Shown: one piece after another, positions 35,314-44,714 of the stretch | Position numbering within the stretch: position 1 is the stretch's first letter | How the letters are laid out: each line of letters opens with the position of its first letter | Notes under the pieces: model-generated | Seen by the model: the letters and a program-made list of their open reading frames with translations, nothing else | The model's database searches: none | What the model was told of the DNA's origin: nothing | Translations under genes and position numbers: made by a program | Assembly (NCBI GenBank): GCA_030263805.2 | Contig: CP136010.1 | Location: forward strand, 434,001-498,000 | DNA from: Pseudomonas sp. FeN3W | GTDB lineage: Bacteria; Pseudomonadota; Gammaproteobacteria; Pseudomonadales; Pseudomonadaceae | Direction: 5' to 3' | Length of the DNA: 64,000 nt

Positions 35314-35628
35314 TCACGCCGCCTGGGGCTTGCTGCGCGACCAGATAAGGTCGTGTGTGCCGTCCTCGCCTTCGATCAGGCGAGCATAGACCGGAGCCGG
35401 GAACGAAGGATCGTCGAGGGTCACGGACTTGTAATCCCGTCCGGCCTCGCTGGTCTTGTTCCATGCCGCGCCGATGTCGTGGCCGGCGACCTGGACGCGG
35501 AAGTCCGGGGCTTTCTCGTTGTCTCCCTTGTCGTTGGGAACCAGCTTGACCCTGACGTTGAGCGTCAGGGTGCGAAGCGTGCCGGTGAAGCCGTCCTTGT
35601 CTGCGGTGAAGGTGCCGATGTTGGCCAT
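35314..35628 (-). CDS. DUF736 family protein
   Basis: The 104-residue protein begins MANIGTFTADKDGFTGTL and contains a DFRVQV...GAAWNKTSEAGRDY core, characteristic of DUF736, common on ICEs and plasmids. It is a small beta-rich protein of unknown function. A ribosome-binding AGAAAAC stretch lies before ATG 35626-35628. Confidence 0.85.
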   Translation of the reverse strand: MANIGTFTADKDGFTGTLRTLTLNVRVKLVPNDKGDNEKAPDFRVQVAGHDIGAAWNKTSEAGRDYKSVTLDDPSFPAPVYARLIEGEDGTHDLIWSRSKPQAA

Positions 35629-36459
35629 GATGTTTTCTCCGTTCGGTTGAACAAGGTTCGCGCCCATCGCGTCCTTGTTGTGATCCGGCCGGCGGGGGAC
35701 GGGCTGGCTGCACCGCTTGCGGTTGAAACGCAGTGGAGAACCGGAAGGCGAAAAGAATTTGCTGCGCGAGGAAGCCGCGCAGCGGCGGGGAAATTGTTTT
35801 CGCCGGACGGTTGCAGCCATGAAGCCCGAGGCGCAGCCGCGCCACCGCCAGGATTCACAACGAGACAAGGACGCCTTGGGCCGAACCGCTCCGAAAGGAG
35901 ATTTGGCCGGCTCGGCATCCCCGCATGAAGGCTGCGCCGGCTCGTCCGCTGACGCGGGCCAGGTCAACGACCCGACGACAGGCGAGAACGCCCCTGCCGC
36001 ACCTTGCGGCGCTGGTCTTGAGGCGTGACGTGGAAGCTCCATAGCGATGCCGGGCGGGTTGTCCGTGAACCGTCCTTCGTGACGCGACAGGCAGGAACCG
36101 CCAGCGTTGAGGGCGGCACGCATTTGCACAACCTGCCGCAGCAAGCGTCAGCGTGTTCGCCAGCGCCCCGTCTATCGCGGCGGGGCACTGGCCGGGCCAA
36201 TCCGCGCAGCCGGTTCGGCCGCATCGAGGGACGCCAAGCATCGCGCGACGGGGATAGCCCGCAGGGCTTTCCCCGAGGCAAGCGCAGCGCGCAGCGCCGC
36301 AGGCGCGAAGGCGTGAGGGATTGAAGCCGAATGGCCGTGACGGCAAAGACGGCACGGGGCGCAGCCCGAAAGCCCGGCGGCGCATCGCGCCGACACGCCC
36401 CGGCCGCTCAGGGCATCATGTAGAAAGACTTGCCTAACGCCTCAACGCAGCACAGGCGT
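35629..36459. repeat. Non-coding region with repeat block R1, copy 2
   Basis: These 830 bases carry no gene I can support. They contain copy 2 of block R1 (36207-36410), which ends directly before the dmeRF cargo. The promoter of the DUF736 gene should lie within the first 150 bases. Long open frames here are GC-driven and lack family features. Confidence 0.6.
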
Positions 36460-37440
36460 TCATGCCGCCGCCCCGCGTTCCACTTCAACAGTGACGTGCG
36501 CCAGTTCGTGGATGTGGGTAAGCAGCGCCTTGTAATGTGCGGGTTCACGAGGTTCCCTCGCCATCAGCGAAACGATAGCCGCGAAATGGCCGGGGCCGAC
36601 CTGCCACACGTGAAGATCCGTGACCTCGCTGCCCGTGGGCGCGATCGCTTCGCGGATTTCTTCCCGGACTTCCTCGCCTTCGGCTGCGGCATCAAGTAGC
36701 ACGCTGCCTGTGTCCCGGATCAGACCCCACGACCATCGCGCGATCACCAGAGCGCCGACCACGCCCATGACTGGATCGGCCCACGTCCACCCATAGCTGC
36801 GTCCCAGCAGCAGCGCGACGATGGCGAGCACGGAAGTCAGGGCATCGGCCATCACATGCAGATATGCAGCGCGCAGGTTGTTGTCGCGGGCCTTGCCCGG
36901 TTCGTGGTGCGCGTCGTGATGGCTGTCGTCGTGGTCGTGGTCGTGATGGTCGTGACCGTGATGGTGGTGGCCATGATGGGAATGGTCGTCCTTCAACAGC
37001 CATGCGCAGACCAGATTGACGATCAATCCCACGATTGCCACGGCAATCGCCTGCTCGAAGTCGATATGGATGGGCTGAGTCAAACGTACCAGACTCTCCC
37101 AGCCGATCAGCAAGGCGATCAGCGCCAGCAGCACCGCGCTGGCGAAACCGGCGAGGTCGCCGAGCTTGCCGGTGCCAAAGGTGAAACGCGGATTGCCGAC
37201 ATGGCGGCGCGCGAAACGGTAGGCCAGTGCAGCGATCAGCATGGCACCGGCATGGGTGGACATATGCCAGCCATCGGCTACCAGCGCCATTGAGCCATAG
37301 ACGGTGCCGGCGACGATTTCCACCACCATCATGCTGGCGGTCAGTACAATTACCAGCCACACCTTGCGCTCATTGCGTTGGTGGTCGCCGCCGAGGAAGA
37401 CGTGATCGTGGCCCGGTGTGTGGGGGCTGTTCGTGGTCAT
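36460..37440 (-). CDS. dmeF: DmeF-like cation diffusion facilitator
   Basis: This 326-residue CDF transporter has six membrane helices, HMSTHAG and ALTSVLA motifs, and a long histidine/aspartate-rich cytoplasmic loop near residues 150-180 that should bind metal. Such proteins, paired with a DmeR regulator, export cobalt and nickel. It lies 52 bases after dmeR on the same strand. Confidence 0.88.
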   Translation of the reverse strand: MTTNSPHTPGHDHVFLGGDHQRNERKVWLVIVLTASMMVVEIVAGTVYGSMALVADGWHMSTHAGAMLIAALAYRFARRHVGNPRFTFGTGKLGDLAGFASAVLLALIALLIGWESLVRLTQPIHIDFEQAIAVAIVGLIVNLVCAWLLKDDHSHHGHHHHGHDHHDHDHDDSHHDAHHEPGKARDNNLRAAYLHVMADALTSVLAIVALLLGRSYGWTWADPVMGVVGALVIARWSWGLIRDTGSVLLDAAAEGEEVREEIREAIAPTGSEVTDLHVWQVGPGHFAAIVSLMAREPREPAHYKALLTHIHELAHVTVEVERGAAA

Positions 37441-37492
37441 CGGTAAATCCCTGTTGTTATGTGTTCTGCGAGGCTGCCGGAACGCAGCAGGC

Positions 37493-37765
37493 TTATTTCA
37501 TGTAAGCGCGGATGACCTCGATCATTTCCTCGCCGCCCTGTTGCCGCTCCTTGTCGGTGGGAACGGCCAGGACGTGTTCGCGCAAATGGTCTTCCATCAC
37601 CTCGGCGGTCAAGCCGCTGACCGCGCCACGCACGGATGCAATCTGGCGCAGCACTTCGACGCAGGCGGCTTCGGCCTCCAAGGCACGTTCGATGCCTTCC
37701 ATTTGTCCTTTGATGCGGCGCACGCGAGCGATCAGCTTGTCTTTTTGTCGGGTGGTATGGGACAT
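37493..37765 (-). CDS. dmeR: DmeR-like RcnR/CsoR-family metal sensor
   Basis: This 90-residue all-helical repressor has the family pattern: a basic first helix (KLIARVRRIKGQMEGIERAL), the cysteine in EAACVEVLRQIA and HLREHV. Such proteins bind nickel or cobalt and leave a G-tract operator. It precedes dmeF, and a G-tract site lies 15 bases upstream of its start. Confidence 0.88.
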   Translation of the reverse strand: MSHTTRQKDKLIARVRRIKGQMEGIERALEAEAACVEVLRQIASVRGAVSGLTAEVMEDHLREHVLAVPTDKERQQGGEEMIEVIRAYMK

Positions 37766-37779
37766 GAGAGAGCGTCCAA

Positions 37780-37800
37780 TATAGTCTAGGGGGGTATATT
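37780..37800. promoter_or_regulatory. DmeR-type G-tract operator
   Basis: TATAGTCTAGGGGGGTATATT directly before dmeR has the six-G tract flanked by AT-rich inverted ends expected for RcnR/DmeR operators. It overlaps the probable -10 region on the minus strand. Confidence 0.65.
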
Positions 37801-38065
37801 ACATGAGACTGCGCATTGTGTGTCCGTGCCGAGCGTTGAGACGCAACGGCGCAGATGTGTCTAAGCAGGAAAGTGGAGTGATTGGCTAAGACGGCAACGC
37901 GCGCAAGATGCGCGGCTGCTTCAACACCGCCGCCTGAGCCACCGCGAAGGCGGCGGTGTTCTGATTCGGCTGTTGGCCTTGAACGCCGGGCGCGGCCACC
38001 GCCGCGCCCGGATTTGCATTTCACCGCGCCCAGAACGGAACGGCCTGGGCGCGGTGCTGCTCGGG

Positions 38066-38275
38066 TTATTCCTTCGTCTCGATGAGCCACCACACGGCAC
38101 GCGGCAAGGCGCGGCCCGTGATGGGGTGAATGTCGGTGAGGTCGGCACAGGCCGTCCAGCCCGAGGGCGGACGATAGCCGCGCACGTCGCCTTCGCCGTG
38201 CCAGTGGCGGGCGCGTACCGTGCCGGGGGCATAGGTCGCCGCCATGCGTGGGCGGCTGGTGGTGGTGCGGGTCAT
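38066..38275 (-). CDS. Small hypothetical ICE protein
   Basis: The 69-residue protein contains ARHWHGEGDVRGYRPPSGWTA and ends RAVWWLIETKE; it is rich in arginine and tryptophan. I do not recognise a family. It lies 62 bases after the parB-like gene on the same strand, with GGAGAA just before ATG 38273-38275. Confidence 0.55.
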   Translation of the reverse strand: MTRTTTSRPRMAATYAPGTVRARHWHGEGDVRGYRPPSGWTACADLTDIHPITGRALPRAVWWLIETKE

Positions 38276-38337
38276 GGGCGGTTCTCCTTCCAGCGAAGCG
38301 CCCCGGTCGAGGCCGGAGCGTTTGCCTTCGGCGCGGG

Positions 38338-40389
38338 TCAAGCGGCCAGCGCCTCGGCGGGTTCATCCGCCATTGCTTCGGCATCCTCCGGGGCGTCCTG
38401 CTCCGGGCCTTCTTCCTGCGCGGCCTCCTGCGGGCCTGCGGCCTTGAAGATGGCGGGCATCCAGCCCGTACCATCGGCCAGCCGCTCGGCCTCGCTGGCA
38501 ATGTCGGCCTTCTTCAACTTCGCCAGCCGGGAAACCTGCTCGGGCGCGTACTCGCCCACGGCATCCAGAATCACGGCCTTGGAAACGTGCTTGAAGTAGC
38601 CTTCTGCGGTCGGCTTCCACCATGCGGCCATATCGAGGCCCACGGCCTGCGCCAGTTCCTCACCGGGCTGGTGCGGCGTGGCGCGAGGTGTCACCACGTC
38701 CACGGTGGAAGCTACGCATACGGCCAGCAGCCGCACCAGTTCATCTTGCGGCTTCGCCAGCAGCACGGCGAACAGTTCGGCGCTGTCCTGCGGCAAGGCA
38801 ACACCTGCCACCTGTTGCAGTTCGCGCAGCGCCACGGCGGCGGGCGATTCCGGCCAGTCCGGGGCCATGCCTTCCAGCCGGTCTTGCACGTTGAGGCGCA
38901 CGCCGAGCGGCAGGCCGTCGCCGTAGGCGTCAGGCTGCAAAACCTCCTGCACCATGCCATGCACCAGCGCGGCCAGCGCCACTTGCGGATGCCTTGCCAC
39001 TTCGATTTGCAGCGCCGCCGTGCGGTGGGCGCTCAACCGCTGCGCCAGCCGGTCGGACAGGCTCGCGGCCTTGGGCGCGTCGTCGTCGTCCTCGTGCCCG
39101 TCGTTGGCGGCTTCGCCTTCGGTGCTGCCGAAACCGCGCCGCAGCTTGTCGAGCGTGCGCAGCGCCTTGGCTTCGGCTTCGCGCAGCAGGCCGCGATGAA
39201 TGACGGCCTCGCCGTTGCGGTCGATGGTGACGATGGCGCCGGCCACGTCGCGCACCTCGGGCGCATAGCCTTGCAAGGCGTCCTCCGCGTCTTGCAGTTC
39301 CCCGACCACCTGATCGCGCCGCTGTTCCAGCTTCTCGGCCTTGGCCTCGTCCTCGGCGTCGCAGGCTTCTTCCAGTTCGGCGTCGATCCTTTCGAGGCGG
39401 GTTTCCAGCGAGGCGATGCGGCGGGCCTCGCGGGTGGTCGGCTCGCGGCGGTGGCGCGGGGCGTTCTGGAACGCCTGCCGTTCCTCGTAGGCAAGATGCG
39501 GCACGGCCTCCACCCATGCCCAGCCCTCGGCGCGCACGTCCTCGGCCAGCGTTTCCAGCTTGTCGCGCACCAGCGTTTCCAGCACTCCGGTATCGGTGAG
39601 GTAGGTTCCGGCATCGCCTTCTGCGAACAGGTCGCGGCGGATGCCGCCGTTCGCTGCCCTGTAGGCGTCCAGTCCGGCGAAGCGCACCAGCGCGTGCGTG
39701 GCGTCGATTTCGCGCTCGGTCAGGCGCTCGCGCAGCTTGGACGGGCTGCGCTGCCATTCCGGCGCACCGTAGAACGCGGCTTCCTGTGCGGCGTGCTCGT
39801 CGGTGATGGTCAAGGCCATCAACTGTTCCAGCGTCACGCCACCGGCCCGGTAATCGGTCATCAGGCGCGGCGAGACGTTCGCCAGCTTCAAGCGGCGCTG
39901 CACCACCAGCGGGGACACGCCGAAGTCGGCGGCAATGTCCTCGATGGGCCGGCCTTCCTTGACCAGCGCGGCGAAGGCCGCGAACTGGTCGGCGGGGTGC
40001 ATGTTCTCGCGCTGCACGTTCTCGGCGAGGCTGACGGTGCGGGCGGAAGCATCGGCCACCAGCAGGCACGGCACTTCGTAGTCGGCGGGGATGCGCTTCT
40101 TCTTCCCCAGCAGCTTCAAGGCGGTCAGGCGGCGGTCGCCTGCGACGACTTCGTATTGCTCACCATCGGCGGCAAGGATGACGATCAGGTTTTGCAGCAG
40201 GCCGATGCGGGCGATGCTCGCGGCCAGTTCGGGGATGGACTGGCGCGGGGTCGTCCGCACGTTGCGCTTGGAGCGGCGCGGCAACAACTGCGAGAGGGAA
40301 ACCAAGATCAGGTTCTTGGTCGGGTCGGCCACTTCCAGCGGTGCGGCGGCTTCGATGGCGACGGCTTCGGTTTTGGGTACGGCGTTCAT
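38338..40389 (-). CDS. ParB/RepB/Spo0J-family protein
   Basis: This 683-residue protein has a ParB N-terminal nuclease-like domain in residues 20-130 (QSIPELAASIARIGLLQNLIV, VVAGDRRLTALKLLG, ENVQRENMHPADQFAAF) and an HTH (GVSPLVVQRRLKLANVS). A very long C-terminal extension follows, with a charged coiled-coil region around residues 310-400. Large ParB-like proteins of this kind are standard in Tn4371-like ICEs. ATG 40387-40389 has AGGAGA upstream. Confidence 0.85.
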   Translation of the reverse strand: MNAVPKTEAVAIEAAAPLEVADPTKNLILVSLSQLLPRRSKRNVRTTPRQSIPELAASIARIGLLQNLIVILAADGEQYEVVAGDRRLTALKLLGKKKRIPADYEVPCLLVADASARTVSLAENVQRENMHPADQFAAFAALVKEGRPIEDIAADFGVSPLVVQRRLKLANVSPRLMTDYRAGGVTLEQLMALTITDEHAAQEAAFYGAPEWQRSPSKLRERLTEREIDATHALVRFAGLDAYRAANGGIRRDLFAEGDAGTYLTDTGVLETLVRDKLETLAEDVRAEGWAWVEAVPHLAYEERQAFQNAPRHRREPTTREARRIASLETRLERIDAELEEACDAEDEAKAEKLEQRRDQVVGELQDAEDALQGYAPEVRDVAGAIVTIDRNGEAVIHRGLLREAEAKALRTLDKLRRGFGSTEGEAANDGHEDDDDAPKAASLSDRLAQRLSAHRTAALQIEVARHPQVALAALVHGMVQEVLQPDAYGDGLPLGVRLNVQDRLEGMAPDWPESPAAVALRELQQVAGVALPQDSAELFAVLLAKPQDELVRLLAVCVASTVDVVTPRATPHQPGEELAQAVGLDMAAWWKPTAEGYFKHVSKAVILDAVGEYAPEQVSRLAKLKKADIASEAERLADGTGWMPAIFKAAGPQEAAQEEGPEQDAPEDAEAMADEPAEALAA

Positions 40390-40468
40390 GGTGATTTCTC
40401 CTAGCGGTTTGGGATGCAGCAGCGAGAGAAGCGGCAAGGGCTGCTGCCTGCCCCTGCCGCGTGGGGAT

Positions 40469-41293
40469 TCAGGCTTTCAACTGGCGCAGGCCGTCAGCCA
40501 GCAGCCACAGGGCGCGATTCAGGCGCACGCTTTGGTCGATGCCCTGCACGGGTCGGGTGGTCTGGCGGCGGCCATTCGCGGCGCGGGCGGACAGGCCGCC
40601 TTTGGTCAAGTTCTCCTGCGTGCGGTTGAACACGCTCCACAGGTCGCGGCGGTCGTCGTCGTGGCGGCGCGGCATCAGGATTTGCGATTCCGTGATGGGC
40701 GCGGGCTTGTCCTCGTCGTACTTCAATGCCAGCGCAGCGCGGGCGAACACTTCCGATTCCCCGGCATCCAGCGTGATAGCGCGCATGGCATCGCGCGATT
40801 CCTGCGCCCGGTCGAAGCCGTGCAGGACTTCGTAAGCGCCTTCGATGACGTGGGCGGCTACGTCGCCCTTGTGGGGCACGCGCACGTCCGCCACGGTGTC
40901 GCCGCAGACAAGGCCATTGCTGCAAACGAAGCGGAACATTCCGGCCAGCATCTGATAGCTGCTGGTGCCGTCATGGGAGTTCAGCAGGATGATTTCGTTG
41001 GCCTCGCGGCCGTTGATCTGGCTGGCATGGCGCAGCCGAATCATGTGCTTGGTGTAGTCGCGGCGGTCGTCGTGGCGCACGCGGGTTTGCGTCACCATGA
41101 AAGGCTCGAAGCCTTCCCCGCGCAGTTCTTGCAGCACGGTCGCGGTGGGGATGTAGCTGTACCGCTGCGAGCGGCTTTCGTGCGGGGCTTCCGCGAAGAT
41201 GGACGGGGCTATGGCCCGGATTTGGTCATCCGACAAGGGACGTTCCGAACGCAGCACCGGGGAACGGGAAGCGAAGCGGGATGCGAGTTGCAT
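40469..41293 (-). CDS. DUF932 family protein
   Basis: The 274-residue protein belongs by eye to DUF932 (phage/plasmid-like TIGR03299 type), with SYIPTATVLQELRGEGFEPF, MIRLRH and LNSHDGTSSYQMLAGMFRFVCSNGLVCG stretches. These genes often accompany parB-like genes on ICEs and plasmids; the function is not established. It lies 79 bases upstream of the parB-like gene on the same strand. Confidence 0.85.
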   Translation of the reverse strand: MQLASRFASRSPVLRSERPLSDDQIRAIAPSIFAEAPHESRSQRYSYIPTATVLQELRGEGFEPFMVTQTRVRHDDRRDYTKHMIRLRHASQINGREANEIILLNSHDGTSSYQMLAGMFRFVCSNGLVCGDTVADVRVPHKGDVAAHVIEGAYEVLHGFDRAQESRDAMRAITLDAGESEVFARAALALKYDEDKPAPITESQILMPRRHDDDRRDLWSVFNRTQENLTKGGLSARAANGRRQTTRPVQGIDQSVRLNRALWLLADGLRQLKA

Positions 41294-42020
41294 GGCATTT
41301 CTCCTGACATAGAAAGAAGGGTCTGCTGTTCACCGCACACCGGATTCCAAGATTCGGAGCCCAGCCTTTCGGCTGTTTGGTGCGGTCGGCACGAGGAACC
41401 CGGTTGGCCCTGTTGCCACCGTCTTTCCTGAGTTCATCGCCCGCGACGGTCAGGAGCGCGCGGACGGGGGCTGTCAAGGAAACAAGCGCAGGGGGTGGTG
41501 CGGCCCGCAGGCGCAGCCGAGGACACGGCCCTGCGCGCCTTGACTGCACACGGACGCGGGCTACAGTCGCGGACAAGGTGATGGAGTCAGGGAAGACGGC
41601 TGGACATGGCAACGGCCTTCCCTTTGCGCTGACCGCACGGCAAGCGAAGCGCGCAGGCCCGGATCTGGAAGCCGGGCCGGAGGCGTCAGCCGAGCGGAGC
41701 GAGGGAACGATGGAAGCCCGTCAGGGGCGAGACGCCGCAGGCGGCTCGATGCGCTACGCGCACGACAGCGCGACCGGCCATCTCCCAGGTGGCCGGGGAC
41801 GCCCAGCCTTCAAGGCTCGATGAGCACCATGCGCAAGGGATGCACTACACCCCAGGCATCGGAAAGCCGGGTCTGCTGTGGCTGCGGATTTCTGGCCGAG
41901 CCGGCGCAGCCGGTTCGGCGGTCTTTAGGGGTGCCAAGCATCGCGCGGCGGGGATAGCCCGCAGGGCTTTCCCCTGGAGGCAAGCGAAGCGCGCAGCGCC
42001 CCGTGAGGGGCGCGTAGGCA
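41294..42020. repeat. Non-coding region with partial repeat R1, copy 3
   Basis: In these 727 bases I find no gene. The stretch 41908-42010 repeats the first part of block R1 (CGGTTCGGCGGT, then the GCATCGCGCGGCGGGGATAG segment and GGCAAGCGAAGCGCGCAGCG). The part next to 41294 should hold the DUF932 promoter. Confidence 0.6.
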
Positions 42021-42299
42021 TCACGCCGAGTCGTCAAGACGCAGGCTGGATTCCGCAACGGGCATCCACGGCGATGACGAGTCCAGCAGGTAGCGCGCAC
42101 CGCGGGCGTACATGCCCGAAAGCCCGGTGGGCCGGTAGAACCCGGTGACGCGGCGCCGGAACTGTGCGCCGAACTCGTTGGTGAAGATCACCGCGTCGCC
42201 GATCTTGAAGCGCAAGGGCTTGCCGTTCTCCGGTGCGAACGGCTGGAGTGCATCGTGCTGCGCGGTGATTTCGATGATGTAGTCGTGATGGCTGCTCAT
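42021..42299 (-). CDS. Hypothetical ICE protein, 92 residues
   Basis: The protein begins MSSHHDYIIEITAQHDALQPF and has FKIGDAVIFTNEFGAQFRRRV, a small beta-barrel-like pattern. I do not know a function. It lies 65 bases from the DUF2958 copy 2 gene on the same strand, with AAGGAGAT before the start, and is probably co-transcribed. Confidence 0.65.
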   Translation of the reverse strand: MSSHHDYIIEITAQHDALQPFAPENGKPLRFKIGDAVIFTNEFGAQFRRRVTGFYRPTGLSGMYARGARYLLDSSSPWMPVAESSLRLDDSA

Positions 42300-42364
42300 G
42301 GCATTGATCTCCTTCGATGATTGAGAAAGCGCAAGGAGCGCCTTGCGGCGCTCCAAGGGCGAAG

Positions 42365-42715
42365 TCAGACGACGATCCGCCCGGCCAGCCGCGCATCGCG
42401 CGCATAGGCGCTCAATTGCTTCTCGGCACGGAAAGACAGGTCGCGCTCGATCGGCAGGCCCAGCCCGCCGCGCACCGTCGCCAACTCGCCCAGGCTGACC
42501 CAGCCGATTTCCGGCTCCCCCAGGCCCAGGTCGCAAAGACCAAAGGCGTGGTCGTGGTCGTCGGGATCAATCTCGGTCAGCAGCCAGGTCGCGCCGGCGT
42601 CCGGCGTGAACAGCTTGACCACGGGGGCCGGATCGAAGTCCGCGCTCTCCAAGGATTCGTGGCCGTTGGCCAGCAGCACGATGCGCTGCTCGTCGGTGAT
42701 GAGTGCGTTGTTCAC
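42365..42715 (-). CDS. DUF2958 family protein, copy 2
   Basis: This 116-residue DUF2958 protein is a paralogue of the one at 34087-34434 (shared core ITDEQR...LLANG and VKLFTPDAGATWLL). I chose GTG 42713-42715 as start because AGGAG lies seven bases upstream and the family begins at this point. Confidence 0.78.
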   Translation of the reverse strand: MNNALITDEQRIVLLANGHESLESADFDPAPVVKLFTPDAGATWLLTEIDPDDHDHAFGLCDLGLGEPEIGWVSLGELATVRGGLGLPIERDLSFRAEKQLSAYARDARLAGRIVV

Positions 42716-43031
42716 GGTGAACTCCTGAAAGGTTGCCGGGCGGAATTGCCCGACCCTTCCGGGGCACGGCGCAGCGCAAGCAGTCAGGGGTCGCAGACGG
42801 CCGCCAGGACGCAAGCGCCATCGGCGCGCAGCCCTTGACGGCGAGAACGCCGTGGCACGATGAGGGGAACAGCAAGACCGCCTCCCTCGCACCTCCACGC
42901 ACCCCGGCTTTGGGGAAAGTGCGTAGCACGCGCAGGCCCGTGAGGGCCGGAGTTGCGCCAACGGACGCAGCAAAAAGGGGCCGAAGCCCCCCCTTGGTCA
43001 AGTTAGATCGCGTTTGGCGAAGGACACAACG
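42716..43031. repeat. Intergenic repeat block R2, copy A
   Basis: Bases 42738-42887 match 45238-45392 closely: GGGCGGAATTGCCCG, then CACGGCGCAGCGCAAGCAGT, GACGGCCGCCAGGACGCAAG and GGCGAGAACGCCGT. The two copies flank the nreAB-radC segment in the same orientation. Confidence 0.7.
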
Positions 43032-44342
43032 CTACATGCGTGGCCACCCTTGATGTAGGTCGTCCACGATCAGAAGGTGGTGGTGTCGGCCCTGGCCTGA
43101 ATGTTCGCGCATATGCGGATGATCCGGCGGTAGATCCGGGTGGTCATGGGCGATATCCGATGGATCGCCGGCAGGCCAAAGCATTAGCGCAAGCACTACA
43201 CCGGCGAGGCCAATCAACGACATAACGATGAAGGTTGATTGCAGTCCGAAGGCAGCACCGAAGCGTCCCGCCAGCGGGTAGCAGATCAGCCAGCAGGCAT
43301 GTGACAGCGCAAACTGTGCAGCGAATAGCGCAGGCCGATCCTCGGCATGGGCGGAACGGCGCAGCAGCCGACCAGAAGGCGTTTGTGCCACGCTGTAGCC
43401 GAAACCGATCACCAGCCAAAGTGGAAGCAATAGAACATAAGACGGAATCAGCGCCCCGATGGCCGTACCGATAACCAGCACCGCCGCTCCCGTGACCATG
43501 ACAGGTCGATCCGCTAATTTGTTGAGCAGCCCAGGCAGTGCAAATGCAGCGATCATCGAACCGCCCCCAAACGCCGCCAAAGCCCAAGCTACTTCTGCTT
43601 CGCCCAGGCCGAAGCGTGCCTTCACGATGACCACCGTATTCACTATCACCATCGCACCTGCTGCTGACACGGCGAGGCTAACTGCTAGAAGTCCCCGCAG
43701 CCGCGGCGTTGCAAGGTAGAGGCGAACGCCCCGCGTGGTGCGCTCCCAGATGCCGCGACGTGGGCCAGGTGTCGAGGCGGGCAACACCACGCTGACCACC
43801 AGCGCGGCCGAGACAAGGAAGCCAAGCACTGTCCCGGCAAACAGGTTGTGGAAGCTGATGATGGTCAGCAGCGCAGCCGCCAGCATCGGGGAAACAAGGC
43901 TTTCAAGGTCGTATGCCAGCCGCGAAAGCGACAGCGCCTTCGTATACTCATCTTCGTCCGGCAGGATGTCCGGGATCGTCGCCTGAAAGGTCGGCGTGAA
44001 TCCGGCAGAGGCTGCCTGCAAGGCAAAGATCAAGAGATAGATTTGCCAGACCTCGGTGACGAATGGCAGACAGAGAGCCACGGCTGCCCGAACTAGGTCA
44101 AGGGCGACCAGCAGCGACCTACGCGGCAGACGGTCAGCGAACGCCTGAGCGATTGGGGCGATGCCAACATAAGCAAGCATCTTGATAGCCAGCGCCGTAC
44201 CAAGCACCGCTCCGGCGTCCGCGCCCGCCAGTTCGTAGGCGAGCAGGCCCAGCGCCACTGTCATCAGGCCGGTGCCGACTAGCGCGATCACCTGCGCGGC
44301 GAACAGGTGGCGATAGGTTCGGTTTTTAAGGACAGCGAGCAT
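43032..44342 (-). CDS. nreB: NreB-like MFS metal efflux protein
   Basis: This 436-residue major facilitator protein has about 12 membrane helices and a histidine-rich C-terminal tail (DHPDLPPDHPHMREHSGQGRHHH, read in parts) that should bind metal. It is paired with a CsoR/RcnR-family repressor, as in nreAB nickel-resistance loci. The gap to the regulator gene is 9 bases. Confidence 0.85.
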   Translation of the reverse strand: MLAVLKNRTYRHLFAAQVIALVGTGLMTVALGLLAYELAGADAGAVLGTALAIKMLAYVGIAPIAQAFADRLPRRSLLVALDLVRAAVALCLPFVTEVWQIYLLIFALQAASAGFTPTFQATIPDILPDEDEYTKALSLSRLAYDLESLVSPMLAAALLTIISFHNLFAGTVLGFLVSAALVVSVVLPASTPGPRRGIWERTTRGVRLYLATPRLRGLLAVSLAVSAAGAMVIVNTVVIVKARFGLGEAEVAWALAAFGGGSMIAAFALPGLLNKLADRPVMVTGAAVLVIGTAIGALIPSYVLLLPLWLVIGFGYSVAQTPSGRLLRRSAHAEDRPALFAAQFALSHACWLICYPLAGRFGAAFGLQSTFIVMSLIGLAGVVLALMLWPAGDPSDIAHDHPDLPPDHPHMREHSGQGRHHHLLIVDDLHQGWPRM

Positions 44343-44351
44343 CGGACGGCC

Positions 44352-44609
44352 TTAAAGAAGTTTGGCGAGTGCCTTCATTTCGCTCATGACGGAAGCGGCG
44401 TCATGGTCAAGGCAATGGTCGATGTGGTCGTGGATCAGAGCACGCTTTGCCGCAGTCACGGCGCTTTCCACCGCCGATAGCTGGCGGGCGATGTCAAGGC
44501 AGGGCTTCCCCATCTCGATCATGCCGACGACGTGCCGAAGGTGGCCTTCGGCACGCTTGAGACGCTTTATCAAATCGGGATGACTTGAGTGCTTGTGTGC
44601 TTCCGTCAT
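44352..44609 (-). CDS. nreA: NreA-like RcnR/CsoR-family metal sensor
   Basis: The 85-residue helical repressor starts MTEAHKHSSHPDLIKRLKR and has the family signature GHLRHVVGMIEMGKPCLDIARQL with the conserved cysteine, then HIDHCL. It should sense nickel or cobalt. I chose ATG 44607-44609, since upstream sequence in frame covers the palindromic operator. Confidence 0.85.
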   Translation of the reverse strand: MTEAHKHSSHPDLIKRLKRAEGHLRHVVGMIEMGKPCLDIARQLSAVESAVTAAKRALIHDHIDHCLDHDAASVMSEMKALAKLL

Positions 44610-44619
44610 GCAAGAACTA

Positions 44620-44638
44620 TATCCCCCCAGGGGGGATA
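44620..44638. promoter_or_regulatory. Palindromic NreA operator
   Basis: TATCCCCCC and GGGGGGATA flank a single A, a perfect 9-base palindrome 10 bases upstream of nreA. C/G-tract palindromes of this kind are bound by RcnR/CsoR-family sensors. Confidence 0.75.
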
Positions 44639-44714
44639 TGTCGAGGCAAGGATGCTTGTTCACAAACCGAGTTACGCGCCGGACGTAGCAAAAAGGGGGC
44701 CGAAGCCCCCTTGG

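Noticed and set aside
36025..36324. Protein-coding gene in the gap between DUF736 and dmeF
   Set aside because: Open frames there run through repeat block R1 in several frames, which points to GC-driven openness rather than coding.
34986..36410. R1 repeats as insertion sequences
   Set aside because: No transposase, no terminal inverted repeats and no target duplication; they are repeated intergenic blocks only.
38248..40404. Plus-strand open frame of 718 codons
   Set aside because: Antisense shadow of the parB-like gene; no family features.
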